A stretch of DNA of 64,000 nt from Ferruginibacter sp. (GTDB lineage Bacteria; Bacteroidota; Bacteroidia; Chitinophagales; Chitinophagaceae): NCBI GenBank assembly GCA_025963635.1, contig JAOQAK010000052.1, positions 124,001 through 188,000 of the forward strand. The letters are read 5' to 3'. How positions within the stretch are numbered: position 1 is the stretch's first letter; every line of letters begins with the position of its first letter. Both the position numbers and the translations under genes were made by a program. Of the stretch, positions 45,284-53,957 are shown piece after piece. The notes under the pieces were generated by a model. The model saw only the letters and a list, made by a program, of their open reading frames with translations. It did not search any database and was not told the DNA's origin.

Positions 45284-46822
45284 CAATGGAATATTCCCAT
45301 GTTTTTTTTTCGGTAATACAGCCACCTTATTTTCGAGCATCGCAAATGCTTTGATCAGTTTTTTTCGCGTTTCTTTTGGTTCAATCACCTCATCAATAAA
45401 TCCTCTTTCCGCAGCCAGGTAAGGGGTTGCGAATTTTTCGGCGTATTCAGCTTCTTTTTCTGCCAGCTTACCCGCATGATTAGTCGCTTCTGAAATTTCT
45501 TTTTTGAAAATGATTTCACTGGCGCCCCGGGCGCCCATCACTGCTATCTCGGCACTCGGCCAGGCAAAATTCATATCAGCGCCGATGTGTTTTGAGTTCA
45601 TTACATCATAGGCTCCGCCATAAGCTTTCCTCGTGATCACCGTAATTCTTGGTACTGTGGCTTCACTCAACGCATACAATAGTTTTGCCCCGTTGGTGAT
45701 AATGCCGTGCCACTCCTGGTCGGTGCCTGGCAAAAAGCCAGGTACATCCACCAGCACCAGTAAGGGAATGTTGAAGCAATCGCAAAAGCGGGTAAACCTT
45801 GCGGCCTTCCTGGAGCTTTTAATATCCAACACGCCTGCGAGCCGGTTGGGTTGATTGGCCACAATGCCAATGGTTCTGCCGGCAAGCCGTGCAAAGCCTA
45901 CAACGATATTTTCTGCATAGTCTTTGTGTATCTCGAAGAAAGATGCTTCATCACAAATACCTGTAATCACCGAACGCATGTCGTAGGCCTTGTTTGCATT
46001 TTCCGGGATAATATCTTCCAAAACTTCCCGGGTTTCATCTCCTAAAGTATAGGGGCTTTTGGGGGTAGTGTCTTCACAGTTTTGCGGTAGGTAAGTCAGT
46101 AACTGTTTCAGCTGCGCAATACATTCCACATCGTTTGCTGAGGTTAAATGCGTAACGCCTGATTTTACAGAATGTGCGCCTGCTCCGCCTAACTCCTCGG
46201 CCGTTACTGATTCATTGGTGACTGTTTTTACCACGCTGGGACCGGTTACAAACATATAACTCGTATGCTCTACCATAAGGGTGAAATCGGTAATAGCGGG
46301 CGAGTAAACCGCTCCTCCTGCGCAGGGCCCCATGATAGCGGAGATCTGGGGGATTACACCGGAAGCTAATACGTTCCTGTAAAAAATATCGGCATATCCG
46401 CCAAGCGATCGTACGCCTTCCTGTATCCTGGCACCACCGGAATCGTTGAGGCCGATCATTGGCGCCCCGGTCTTCATGGCAAGTTCCATCACCTTGCAAA
46501 TTTTTTCGGAATTCGTTTCGGACAATGATCCTCCAAAGACAGTAAAATCCTGCGCAAACACATATACGAGCCGGTGATTGACAGTTCCATACCCGGTAAC
46601 TACTCCATCGCCGTAAATTTTGTCATCTTCCAACCCAAAATCAGAAGAGCGATGAACCACCAGTGCACCAATTTCTTCAAAGGAACCCGGATCCATCAAC
46701 AGGCTGATACGCTCCCTTGCAGTAAGTTTCCCCTTATTGTGCTGTGTATCTTCTCTTTTCCTTCCACCGCCTGCTTTTCCCTCAGCCAACTTTTGATTCA
46801 GTAATTTGATTTTCGCTTTCAT
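45281..46822 (-). CDS. Acyl-CoA carboxylase carboxyltransferase (beta) subunit
   Basis: This 513-residue protein is the carboxyltransferase of a biotin-dependent acyl-CoA carboxylase, most like propionyl-CoA carboxylase beta (PccB) or methylmalonyl-CoA decarboxylase alpha. It shows GKLTARERI near residue 31, [12 protein letters not shown] near 124, the oxyanion-hole segment [37 protein letters not shown], and the conserved C-terminal KKHGNIPL. It is the last gene of a three-gene operon with the biotin carboxylase and biotin carrier genes. The likely reaction is propionyl-CoA to methylmalonyl-CoA. Acetyl-CoA as substrate cannot be excluded. Confidence 0.93.
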   Translation of the reverse strand: MKAKIKLLNQKLAEGKAGGGRKREDTQHNKGKLTARERISLLMDPGSFEEIGALVVHRSSDFGLEDDKIYGDGVVTGYGTVNHRLVYVFAQDFTVFGGSLSETNSEKICKVMELAMKTGAPMIGLNDSGGARIQEGVRSLGGYADIFYRNVLASGVIPQISAIMGPCAGGAVYSPAITDFTLMVEHTSYMFVTGPSVVKTVTNESVTAEELGGAGAHSVKSGVTHLTSANDVECIAQLKQLLTYLPQNCEDTTPKSPYTLGDETREVLEDIIPENANKAYDMRSVITGICDEASFFEIHKDYAENIVVGFARLAGRTIGIVANQPNRLAGVLDIKSSRKAARFTRFCDCFNIPLLVLVDVPGFLPGTDQEWHGIITNGAKLLYALSEATVPRITVITRKAYGGAYDVMNSKHIGADMNFAWPSAEIAVMGARGASEIIFKKEISEATNHAGKLAEKEAEYAEKFATPYLAAERGFIDEVIEPKETRKKLIKAFAMLENKVAVLPKKKHGNIPL

Positions 46823-46832
46823 TTTCTATTTT

Positions 46833-48302
46833 TTACTTCCTTTTTTTCCAGGCAGAGGCCATGGTATCTGCCACCTTTGTTTCTTTTTGTGCATTCAGCC
46901 AACAATGCAAGGCAATCAGGGAAGCCAATTCAGCATTACCTTGCTGCAGTTCCAGTAACTTTCCCGGGGTATAATGGTCTTGTACGAAATGGGTGTCAAA
47001 ATTACCCGAAAGAAAATCGGGTTGCTCAAAAACAAACTTGCCAAAGGGCAAAGTAGTAGATACTCCTTCGATCAAATAAGCACCGATGGCGGTTTTCATC
47101 CTTTGAATGGCTTGCTTTCTGTCTTTTCCATGTGTTACCAATTTCGCGATCATCGGATCATAATACAGGGGGATGGTCATGCCTTCTTCGTACCCGTCAT
47201 CTACCCTTACCCCTTCGCCTGTGGGCTTTCGATAGGTCGTGATGGTTCCTATAGAGGGTAAAAAATCATTCAACGGATCTTCTGCATAAACCCTCAATTC
47301 AACAGAGTGCCCGTTGATAAACAGGTCATCCTGTGTAAAGCTTAATGGCTCGCCTTCCGCGATTCTTATTTGTTCTTCCACCAGGTCTTTACCCGTGATC
47401 ATTTCTGTTACAGGATGTTCTACCTGCAGACGTGTATTCATTTCCAGGAAGTAAAAATTCAGTTGATCATCCATCAAGAATTCAACCGTACCCGTACTGG
47501 TATAATTGCACGACTTTGCCACCATTACTGCCGCAGCGCCCATCTCTCTGCGTAGTTCAGGTGTTAGCACGGTGGAAGGCGATTCTTCCACTACCTTTTG
47601 GTGGCGCCGCTGGATGCTGCATTCGCGTTCAAAGAGATGCACCACGTTTCCATGCTGATCTGCCAGTACCTGTATTTCGATGTGCCTTGGCGAAGAAACA
47701 TATTTTTCTATAAAAACTGACCCATCGCCGAAAGATGATTTCGCCTCGCTGGTGGCTCTTTGCATTTGCTCTTCCAGTTCCGATTCGCTTTCCACTACTC
47801 TCATTCCCTTTCCACCACCGCCGGCGGAAGCCTTTATCAATATAGGATAGCCAATTTTATCAGCAACTTCCATCGCCAGTCCGATGTCTTCAATTGCCTT
47901 GTCGATGCCGGGCACCATGGGAATACTGTATTGCCTTACACACTCCTTGGCGGCCAGTTTGGAACCCATAATTCTCATTGCTGCCGGCCCGGGACCGATA
48001 AAAATAATGCCTGCATCGATTACCATTTGAGCAAAACCGGCATTTTCGCTAAGGAATCCATAGCCGGGATGAATACCATCCACACCCAGTTTCTTCGCAA
48101 AGGCAATGATCTTTTCCCCGTTCAGGTAAGATTGATTTGCGGGCCCGGCGCCGAGGCAAACCGCTTCATCAGCAAATAGTACATGGGGTGCATTTCTGTC
48201 CGGTTCAGAAAAAACCGCTACCGACTTAATCCCCATTTTGCGGATCGTTCTCATAATTCGTAAAGCAATTTCGCCCCGGTTGGCGACTAATATTTTTTGC
48301 AT
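46833..48302 (-). CDS. Biotin carboxylase subunit
   Basis: This 489-residue protein is the ATP-dependent biotin carboxylase of the same acyl-CoA carboxylase. It starts MQKILVANRGEIALRI, with the ATP-grasp glycine loop GGGGKGMRVV near residue 164, FIEKYVSSPRHIEIQV, the catalytic-site segment EFLMDDQLNFYFLEMNTRLQ (within 20 residues), QVEHPVTE, and RVYAEDP. An in-frame TTG or other codon upstream (48443) would add 47 residues lacking homology, so the ATG at 48302 is used. Its stop is ten bases before the carboxyltransferase start. The protein is accC/pccA-like; the short length shows that the biotin carrier is a separate protein. Confidence 0.95.
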   Translation of the reverse strand: MQKILVANRGEIALRIMRTIRKMGIKSVAVFSEPDRNAPHVLFADEAVCLGAGPANQSYLNGEKIIAFAKKLGVDGIHPGYGFLSENAGFAQMVIDAGIIFIGPGPAAMRIMGSKLAAKECVRQYSIPMVPGIDKAIEDIGLAMEVADKIGYPILIKASAGGGGKGMRVVESESELEEQMQRATSEAKSSFGDGSVFIEKYVSSPRHIEIQVLADQHGNVVHLFERECSIQRRHQKVVEESPSTVLTPELRREMGAAAVMVAKSCNYTSTGTVEFLMDDQLNFYFLEMNTRLQVEHPVTEMITGKDLVEEQIRIAEGEPLSFTQDDLFINGHSVELRVYAEDPLNDFLPSIGTITTYRKPTGEGVRVDDGYEEGMTIPLYYDPMIAKLVTHGKDRKQAIQRMKTAIGAYLIEGVSTTLPFGKFVFEQPDFLSGNFDTHFVQDHYTPGKLLELQQGNAELASLIALHCWLNAQKETKVADTMASAWKKRK

Positions 48303-48366
48303 GTGTATTTCTTTGTGTGCCACGAGTGCACGAAGATTCATAAATGTCAAACCTGATAAATTTGGT

Positions 48367-48858
48367 CTATTCCAATTCCACCAAAATCTGGCCTCTGTCA
48401 ACAGCCTGTCCTTCAAGTACCAATATCTTTTTAATGGTAGCATCTACAGGGATGGCAATGCTGTTTTCCATTTTCATGGCTTCCAAAATTAGAATCTTGT
48501 CCCCCGCATTTACCTGCTGGCCATCGACTACGTCAATTTCCAACACCAACCCCGGCATTGGAGCTTTGATATTTTGGATTTGTTTGCCCGCAATCTTATT
48601 AAAACCCATTTTTTCCAGCATCTGGTCCAACTCGTCTTTTATCTCAATTGAAAATATCTCTCCTTCAATTTCTATCTTGAATTTTTTACTGGTAGCATCG
48701 CTCTCCATTATTTCCGCGTTTACGGAGCGGTTTTCTTTAATGCAATTAAATACGGTGGAAGATTTTTGAACGATGTCGGCAGATGCCAGGTCCTTTTTAT
48801 CAAAGCAAAAAATAAAATCGTTACACTTTACTTTATAAGCCTTATGGTCGTTTGTCAT
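48367..48858 (-). CDS. Biotin carboxyl carrier protein of acyl-CoA carboxylase
   Basis: This 163-residue protein carries a biotinyl domain at its C-terminus (about residues 92-163) with the attachment motif EAMKMEN; biotin would be attached to the Lys near residue 130. The N-terminal 80 residues (AYKVKCNDFIFCFDKKDL and following) resemble the N-terminal part of Bacteroidota carrier subunits. The TTG at 48927 gives 23 extra residues without support, so the ATG at 48858 is used. It is the first gene of the operon and is transcribed away from the MFS gene. Confidence 0.9.
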   Translation of the reverse strand: MTNDHKAYKVKCNDFIFCFDKKDLASADIVQKSSTVFNCIKENRSVNAEIMESDATSKKFKIEIEGEIFSIEIKDELDQMLEKMGFNKIAGKQIQNIKAPMPGLVLEIDVVDGQQVNAGDKILILEAMKMENSIAIPVDATIKKILVLEGQAVDRGQILVELE

Positions 48859-48881
48859 TACCGGGGTAAATTTTTTATGAT

Positions 48882-48889
48882 CAAATCTA
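48882..48889 (-). promoter_or_regulatory. -7 box of the carboxylase operon
   Basis: On the minus strand this reads TAGATTTG, an exact TAnnTTTG, 23 bases before the ATG of the carrier-protein gene. A TTTG lies upstream but only 13 bases away, shorter than usual. Confidence 0.4.
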
Positions 48890-48989
48890 AATCTAATATA
48901 TGCAAATAGTAGAATATCCTTTTTCAACCATGGTAACTAATTTTACTGCATAAATCTCTCCAACATATTTTTCGGCAAAGGAGATGTTG

Positions 48990-48997
48990 TAAATTTG
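48990..48997 (+). promoter_or_regulatory. -7 box of the MFS gene
   Basis: TAAATTTG matches TAnnTTTG exactly. The TTG start candidate at 48995 lies within it, so translation more likely begins at the ATG at 49007, giving a very short leader. Confidence 0.45.
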
Positions 48998-49006
48998 GCT
49001 TTTACA

Positions 49007-50203
49007 ATGATTAAAAATATCTCCTCCTTTATAAAAATTAAACCTGCCCTTGCAGTGGGATTTCTTTTTTCTACCTCAAGTTTACTGTTCGGAACATGGG
49101 TTGCTTCCATCCCCGGTATTAAGCAGAGGCTTGAATTTACAGACGGAAGTCTTGGTTTGTCTTTATTGCTTTCCCCGCTCGGGGCAATCACCGGCATGCT
49201 GCTTTCCACCAGGGTGTTCAGCAAGATACCGGTAGGCAAATGGATGTTTTCCGGGTACCTGCTTTTATGCTTTATAATGATGATGCAGATTAATTCTGTG
49301 AACAGGATCATGTTTTGGACTTGCTTGTATTTCTTTGGCATGGTCAGTTTTTTAAACGGTGTTTCCACCAATGCAACGGTCAATTTGCTGGAAAAGAAAT
49401 ATAACCGGCTATTGATGAGCACCTGTCATGGGATGTATAGCCTCGGTGGTGCGGTGAGTGCAGGATTGGCGGTTGTTTTATTTTCGGTTCACCTTCCATC
49501 GGGGTGGCAAATCGTGTTAGTGGCGGCGTGTATCATCACTGTTATTCTTTCTAACCGAAAGCTTTTACTGGCAAACAGGGATATCATTCATTCACGTTCG
49601 GGCATCAAATTGCCTTCTCTTACCATATTGGGCATTTCGTTTATTTGTATGGTTAGTTTTATGGCTGAAGGATGTGTGGCAGACTGGAGTGCAATTTATT
49701 TGAAGGAAATGCTGAACGCTCCAAAAGAACTGGTAAGCCTTGGGTATGCAGGATTTTCCGTTGCTATGACCATTGGGCGATTGAATGGCGATGGACTTAT
49801 TGCCCGTATTGGCAGTAAGCGGATAGTGATTGCAGGATGCCTGCTCGCTTCAACGGGCTTTTTGATTATTGTGTTTGCGCCGGTGGTAGTGATGGCTATC
49901 GTGGGATATATTTTAGTTGGATTTGGGTGCTCCTGTGTTGTTCCTGTATTGTTCAGCGCTTCGGCCAATATACCTGGTGTGAGTACCGTAGAAGGTTTTG
50001 CGATGGTGACCACGGGTGGCTTGATTGGGTTTCTTACCGGCCCATCGCTCATCGGGTTTATCTCGGAGAAGGCTGATCTCTCCAAAGGATTATCCTTACT
50101 GATTCTTTTGACCGTGGTGGCTGCTGTGGTAGCGTGGAGAAATCAATTTTTAATTAACAGGAGCACTGTGGTACACGAAATGCCTTATGTAGAACAGCTA
50201 TGA
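49007..50203 (+). CDS. MFS transporter
   Basis: This 398-residue inner-membrane protein has about twelve hydrophobic segments and the layout of the major facilitator superfamily, with a GTWVASIPGIKQRLEF motif after the first helix and a long cytoplasmic loop (NRKLLLANRDIIHSRSG) near the middle. It resembles the sugar or YbjJ-like MFS group (LSLLLSPLGAITGM, MSTCHGMYSLGGA, EGCVADWSAIYL). The substrate is unknown. The gene is transcribed divergently from the acyl-CoA carboxylase operon across a 148-base region. An upstream TTG at 48995 is rejected because it overlaps a promoter box. Confidence 0.9.
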   Translation: MIKNISSFIKIKPALAVGFLFSTSSLLFGTWVASIPGIKQRLEFTDGSLGLSLLLSPLGAITGMLLSTRVFSKIPVGKWMFSGYLLLCFIMMMQINSVNRIMFWTCLYFFGMVSFLNGVSTNATVNLLEKKYNRLLMSTCHGMYSLGGAVSAGLAVVLFSVHLPSGWQIVLVAACIITVILSNRKLLLANRDIIHSRSGIKLPSLTILGISFICMVSFMAEGCVADWSAIYLKEMLNAPKELVSLGYAGFSVAMTIGRLNGDGLIARIGSKRIVIAGCLLASTGFLIIVFAPVVVMAIVGYILVGFGCSCVVPVLFSASANIPGVSTVEGFAMVTTGGLIGFLTGPSLIGFISEKADLSKGLSLLILLTVVAAVVAWRNQFLINRSTVVHEMPYVEQL

Positions 50204-50528
50204 CATAACCCGGTTTTTGCCGAACGATTATTTATAGACGATTATAAGTTTGAATATCGGGGATAGAATGCGTTCTATTAATTGAGGAGTGGTATTTCAA
50301 GTTTCAAAAAACTTACCTCATATCTCCTAACGTTTTGCATAGTCGAAGTACGGGGAATTCTGAGTTTGTCCGGCCCGGCCAATGCGGTTAAATTGGGAAC
50401 GAAAATTACAAAGTTTAATAGAGATCAATCGGAGAGATCCAGCTCCGAACCAAAGCTGATAGTGAGTTACAGCTGAAGTTAGATTGGCACGCCCCGTTTG
50501 TTGCCGATGCTGTGTTAGCGGAAGGCTT
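50204..50528. other. Gene-free region after the MFS gene, holding an attC-like fold-back
   Basis: This 325-base stretch contains no gene I accept. Its main content is the attC-like pair of arms at 50326-50357 and 50488-50521. The remaining A/T-rich sequence shows nothing recognisable. A 64-codon plus-strand frame (50282-50476) starts without ATG and lies between the arms. Confidence 0.5.
50326..50521. mobile_element. attC-like fold-back sequence next to a toxin-antitoxin-like pair
   Basis: The left arm (50326-50357: CCTAACG, GCAT, CGAAGTACGGGG) is an imperfect reverse complement of the right arm (50488-50521: ACGCCCCGTTTG, GATGC, GTTAGCGG). The outer ends are CTAAC and GTTAG, as in integron attC sites, though the 196-base span is longer than typical. 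The right arm ends seven bases before the stop of the DUF5615 gene. From memory, similar sequences recur beside small cassette-like genes in Bacteroidota. No integrase gene is in the window. Confidence 0.4.
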
Positions 50529-50849
50529 TTAATCTGATCTGATTTCGGATATTTTAGGGATGTCTCCGGAATTCAACAGAATTTTTACTTTTTCTATATA
50601 GGGCTGAAGTGTTTGATGCTTATTATCAACGGAAAAAAGTATAATAAATTTCAGGTCAAACCGGTGAATACTCTGCTGAAATTTTAAATTTTTGTCTAAT
50701 GTCAGTAAAATACTGAAACCATGAAACACCGCCAAACCTGGAAGTTCTCCATTTTTCTTGCCGAGCCAATTCATGTCTCTTACAGTAAAGATTTCAAAGC
50801 CATCACCAAAATCAAATTTTAATTTTGTCGGCACATTCTCATCAAGCAA
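50529..50849 (-). CDS. DUF5615 PIN-like protein, start disrupted (probable toxin partner)
   Basis: The visible frame gives 106 residues starting at a TTG: MLDENVPTKLKFDFGDGFEI, then RDMNWLGKKNGELPGLA, and SILLTLDKNLKF. These are the motifs of DUF5615, a PIN-like fold with acidic residues (Asp and Glu of LDEN, the Asp of TVRD, the Asp of TLDKN). It is a presumed nuclease-like toxin paired with DUF433. Family members usually begin MKxLLDEN. Here an ATG-AAA lies just upstream (50859-50857), out of frame because of one extra A in an AAAA run (50853-50856). The gene is therefore either frameshifted or started from the TTG. It overlaps the DUF433 gene. Confidence 0.65.
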   Translation of the reverse strand: MLDENVPTKLKFDFGDGFEIFTVRDMNWLGKKNGELPGLAVFHGFSILLTLDKNLKFQQSIHRFDLKFIILFSVDNKHQTLQPYIEKVKILLNSGDIPKISEIRSD

Positions 50850-51073
50850 AAATTTTCATTCAGAATTTTTTCAGAAGTTAAGGTTTTGCTAGCCATTTCT
50901 AAAACCTGGATTGCGAGTTCTTTTTTGACAGAAGGGAAATTATCTAGAAATTCATCCAAAGTTTCACCTGTTTCGATATAATCGAATAAAGATTGTATGG
51001 GAACACGTGTGCCAGTAAACACAGGAGTGCCACTCATTGTTTCTGGGTCGATGTTTATTGGTCCATAATTCAT
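50819..51073 (-). CDS. DUF433 antitoxin-like protein with altered C-terminus
   Basis: This 84-residue protein is a DUF433 winged-helix-like antitoxin: MNYGPINIDPETMSGTPVF, then TRVPIQSLFDYIETGETLDE and FLDNFPSVKKELAIQVLEMA. The C-terminal residues FCLMRMCRQN look unlike the family. Removing one A from the AAAA run at 50853-50856 would end the protein at NEIFA with a TGA and put an ATG in frame with the DUF5615 gene. The ATG at 51073 is used rather than an upstream start at 51148, whose extra residues have no family support. It lies 90 bases after the BrkB-like gene on the same strand. Confidence 0.8.
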   Translation of the reverse strand: MNYGPINIDPETMSGTPVFTGTRVPIQSLFDYIETGETLDEFLDNFPSVKKELAIQVLEMASKTLTSEKILNENFCLMRMCRQN

Positions 51074-51128
51074 AAAGAAATATTTTATTAAAGTTATGGA
51101 AAAAAGTAAAGTGCCTCTCGAAGTATGG

Positions 51129-51151
51129 TGTTTGCAAGCTTTCCGCAAACA
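51129..51151. repeat. Hairpin upstream of the DUF433 gene
   Basis: TGTTTGC (51129-51135) and GCAAACA (51145-51151) are exact reverse complements around a 9-base loop. It lies between the BrkB-like gene stop and the DUF433 start. It may be an operator of the toxin-antitoxin-like pair, which are often autoregulated at an inverted repeat, or a weak terminator. Confidence 0.5.
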
Positions 51152-51163
51152 CGTATATTGTTT

Positions 51164-52090
51164 TCACCCCAACTGCTCGTTTTCTTTATCTTCACCGGCG
51201 ACATTTACATAATGCTTCGCATTGTTAACAGGTTTAATCGGCTGATTGATATGTACGCTCCATACTTTCGTAAAGGCGGCTCCATAATACAAGATAATTG
51301 ATGAATAAAACACAAATAGCAACAGCAACACAATAGACGCAGAAGTGCCGTAAACAACGCCGATGTTACTGTTGGGCAACAACCAACCAAGCAGGTATTT
51401 ACCCAGGTTAAAAAGTATGCTGGTAAGCAGGGCTCCGGTCATCGCCACTTTCCAGGTGGGTTTGCCATCCGGCAGATAACGGAATATCATGGTGAACCAT
51501 ACCCAAACAATAACAATTGAAATAACGATGGATAAAGCATTATTAAAGACCCAGCCGATATTCGGCATCAGTTCGGTAACATATTTACCAAATATTAATT
51601 GCATACTGTCAAAAAACAGGGATGTCATAAACAACAGGCCGGTAAATAATATTACGATAAAGCTTTTTAATCTAGATCCCATCGCCATGCGGAACTTGTT
51701 TTCGCCGGTTCGCCGGATCATCCACAACTGGTTAAAGGAGCTTTGAATTACCTTGAATAAAGTAGTTGCGACAAAGACAAGAAAAATAAATCCTCCAATG
51801 GCAATCGGCCAATTCACAGCAAGCCCTCTAAATGCTTTAAGGGTTCCAACAATCTCATGGACACTTTCCCTTCCTACAATATCGGCCAACCTGCCAAACA
51901 ATTGCCGGCTGATACTTCTGCGGTTAAACAGCAGTCCGAGCAACAGGATCATTATCAGTAAAATTGGAGGCAAAGCAAAAGTGGTAAAAAAGGCAGTCGC
52001 ACCGGCCAGCCGCAAAGGATCATTTTTTAGCAATAGCCTGAGTGCCTTTCCAAATTGCCGGGTGATAGGAAGAATGCTAATGCTTTTCAT
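51164..52090 (-). CDS. YihY/BrkB-family inner-membrane protein
   Basis: This 308-residue protein has about six transmembrane segments and YihY/virulence factor BrkB motifs, beginning with LLKNDPLRLAGATAFFTTFA near residue 19. Further on it has the loop WMIRRTGENKFRMAMGSRLK and the segment YLPDGKPTWKVAMTGALLTS. The family was once annotated as ribonuclease BN, which was later corrected; its function is not established. The C-terminal tail (about 275-308) is hydrophilic. It sits upstream of the toxin-antitoxin-like pair in the same direction. Confidence 0.9.
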   Translation of the reverse strand: MKSISILPITRQFGKALRLLLKNDPLRLAGATAFFTTFALPPILLIMILLLGLLFNRRSISRQLFGRLADIVGRESVHEIVGTLKAFRGLAVNWPIAIGGFIFLVFVATTLFKVIQSSFNQLWMIRRTGENKFRMAMGSRLKSFIVILFTGLLFMTSLFFDSMQLIFGKYVTELMPNIGWVFNNALSIVISIVIVWVWFTMIFRYLPDGKPTWKVAMTGALLTSILFNLGKYLLGWLLPNSNIGVVYGTSASIVLLLLFVFYSSIILYYGAAFTKVWSVHINQPIKPVNNAKHYVNVAGEDKENEQLG

Positions 52091-52213
52091 TGTCAGAATA
52101 AATTACAATACAGGCCGGCGGCTGAATGCCGGTTAGTTTGCAAATTACGATAAAGCGGGAATATCGATACAATAACGTTATCCGGTGTGATACTGTTTTG
52201 AAACCGGTAATCT

Positions 52214-52243
52214 TTTGACGAATGCCTAATACCTGTAAATTTG
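52214..52243 (+). promoter_or_regulatory. Full Bacteroidetes promoter of the DUF4268 gene
   Basis: TTTG (52214-52217), an 18-base spacer and TAAATTTG (52236-52243) match both promoter elements at the expected distance. The ATG at 52269 lies 25 bases downstream. This is the best promoter match in the window. Confidence 0.75.
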
Positions 52244-52268
52244 CAAATACCGTAACGCATTTTACCTC

Positions 52269-52739
52269 ATGTATTCAAAGCAGGAAGCATCCTTATTAAC
52301 ACAGCAATTCTGGACAAGCTTTGGGCAATACCTCGCCCCGGTGTTTTCGGCAGAAGGTGAAAAAATTAATTGGGTCAATTATAAAACGGGCAGAAAAGAT
52401 ATTCGTTTTATAATGATAGCAGATAGTAAAGAGGTGACCATATCCATTGTGCTTTCTCACAAAGACTTACCGCTGCAACAGCGATATTTTGAAAAGTTTA
52501 CACAGCTCAAAAAAATATTTCATCAATTTACCGGCGAAGAATGGCAATGGCAATTACATAGTAGCAGCCTGGATGGCAAGATAATCAGCACAATTTCTAC
52601 CAGCCTTCAACAGGTAAATATTTTAAATAAGGATGACTGGCCCGCGATCATTTCTTTTTTGAAGCCTCGCCTAATTTCATTGGATGAATTCTGGTGTGAA
52701 TACAAATTTGTTTTCGAAGGTGTTGATTTGAATGAATAA
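52269..52739 (+). CDS. DUF4268 domain protein
   Basis: This 156-residue protein matches DUF4268 over most of its length (LTQQFWTSFGQYLAPVFSAE, then INWVNYKTG near residue 37 and FEKFTQLKKIFHQF). No signal peptide or membrane segment is present, so it is probably cytoplasmic. DUF4268 occurs alone in Bacteroidota and also in restriction or defence-related proteins elsewhere; here it stands alone and no function is known. It has its own promoter and is followed by the cupin gene 109 bases later. Confidence 0.85.
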   Translation: MYSKQEASLLTQQFWTSFGQYLAPVFSAEGEKINWVNYKTGRKDIRFIMIADSKEVTISIVLSHKDLPLQQRYFEKFTQLKKIFHQFTGEEWQWQLHSSSLDGKIISTISTSLQQVNILNKDDWPAIISFLKPRLISLDEFWCEYKFVFEGVDLNE

Positions 52740-52848
52740 GCAATAACAGCGGCCAGGCCGTAATTAGAATTTTATATGATGTTCTTTTGCGCTTCACTTA
52801 AAACATATTATTTTTTGTTGAAGATTGCAATACATATACTTTTAAAGG

Positions 52849-53358
52849 ATGAACGAACTCATTACTGCAAAAAAGCTAGTCGAAAAATTTACACTTTCCC
52901 GCCACCCCGAAGGCGGCTATTTTAAAGAAAATTATCGGTCGCTGGAAATTATCCCGAAGGCATTTCTTCCAAAACGGTTCAATGGAGAAAGGAGTTACAG
53001 CACGGCCATTTATTTTTTGCTGGAAGAAAATGATTTCTCTGCATTTCATAAAATAAAGAGCGATGAATGCTGGCATTTCTATGCAGGCCAAACTTTATGG
53101 ATCCACGTTATTCATCTCAATGGAAAACTGGAAGTGATAAAATTAGGAAATGATCTGCTGAAAGGGGAGTTGTTCCAGGCGGTAGTGCCCGCGGAATGCT
53201 GGTTTGCAGCAGAACCTGCGCCCGGCACTTCTTATTCATTTGTTGGTTGCACTGTAGCGCCCGGCTTTGATTTCAGTGATTTGGAACTGGGGGAACGGAC
53301 AGAATTGTTGAAGCAATTTCCGCAGCATAAACTGCTTATCAGCAGGCTTTGCAGGTAA
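52849..53358 (+). CDS. DUF985 (Cupin_5) domain protein
   Basis: This 169-residue cytoplasmic protein is a DUF985 cupin. It contains the characteristic LSRHPEGGYFKENYRS near residue 17, STAIYFLLEENDFSAFHKI near 47, DECWHFYAG near 69, AECWFAAEPAPGTSYSFVGC, and VAPGFDFSDLELGER at the end. The family has a cupin barrel related to sugar isomerases; the reaction is not established. The start is preceded by AAAGG, one base from the ATG. Confidence 0.9.
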   Translation: MNELITAKKLVEKFTLSRHPEGGYFKENYRSLEIIPKAFLPKRFNGERSYSTAIYFLLEENDFSAFHKIKSDECWHFYAGQTLWIHVIHLNGKLEVIKLGNDLLKGELFQAVVPAECWFAAEPAPGTSYSFVGCTVAPGFDFSDLELGERTELLKQFPQHKLLISRLCR

Positions 53359-53413
53359 CGGGAATCGATAATTAAAATGAGATCAAACCCTTACGCGTTT
53401 CATTCAAGGTGAG

Positions 53414-53692
53414 CTAATAGATCAGCATTAAAATGCACCTGCTAATCGTAATACCTATTATGCCGCCGAGGATACCCGCTATCGCATCAATATTATCCGC
53501 ATGGCCTCTGCCGGTCACCAACGAAAAAAGCTCAAATCCGTAGCAGATGACAATTAAAATACCGGCGCTCACTACTGTAGATAAAATGGGTTGTAAAGGA
53601 AAAAAACATACGGATAAAAATTGCAGGAATATTCCTAACGGTATGCCGACAAAGAAATGTTTTTTCTTATCAGCTTCAATTTTGTAATGCAT
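53414..53692 (-). CDS. Small VanZ-like membrane protein
   Basis: This 92-residue protein has three or four hydrophobic segments. The pattern DKKKHFFVGIPLG, then FELFSLVTGRG, then DNIDAIAGILGGIIG resembles short VanZ-like proteins (Asp/His at the start, Glu in the middle, Asp-x2-Asp before a glycine-rich helix). Function is unknown. It is convergent with the cupin gene and divergent from the large PKD protein gene. Confidence 0.65.
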   Translation of the reverse strand: MHYKIEADKKKHFFVGIPLGIFLQFLSVCFFPLQPILSTVVSAGILIVICYGFELFSLVTGRGHADNIDAIAGILGGIIGITISRCILMLIY

Positions 53693-53903
53693 AGGTTGTT
53701 AATTTATTCGTCTATAAATATAAGTCATTTGAATAGCCGGAAAAATGACTGGCGATAAATTTTTTGAATAATAGTTTTAGTTGCGGGTACTTTATATAAT
53801 GCCTATATATCCAATCTTTTCTTTAATCAGATCATACAGGAGAAATCATATTATGCATACTCCAAAGACCAGTAGCCTGTATTGTTTTTTATAGCGCTGG
53901 CAT

Positions 53904-53938
53904 TTTGAGTAGGAGATGAAATATCCCGCTTATATTTG
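53904..53938 (+). promoter_or_regulatory. Promoter of the PKD protein gene
   Basis: TTTG (53904-53907), a 23-base spacer and TATATTTG (53931-53938) match both Bacteroidetes elements at the upper end of the allowed spacing. The ATG is 19 bases downstream of the -7 box. Confidence 0.6.
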
Positions 53939-53957
53939 CTTAAAATCCAGTAGGTAA

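Noticed and set aside
50282..50476. Plus-strand frame of 64 codons after the MFS gene
   Set aside because: It has no ATG start, and its sequence lies within and across the attC-like arms.
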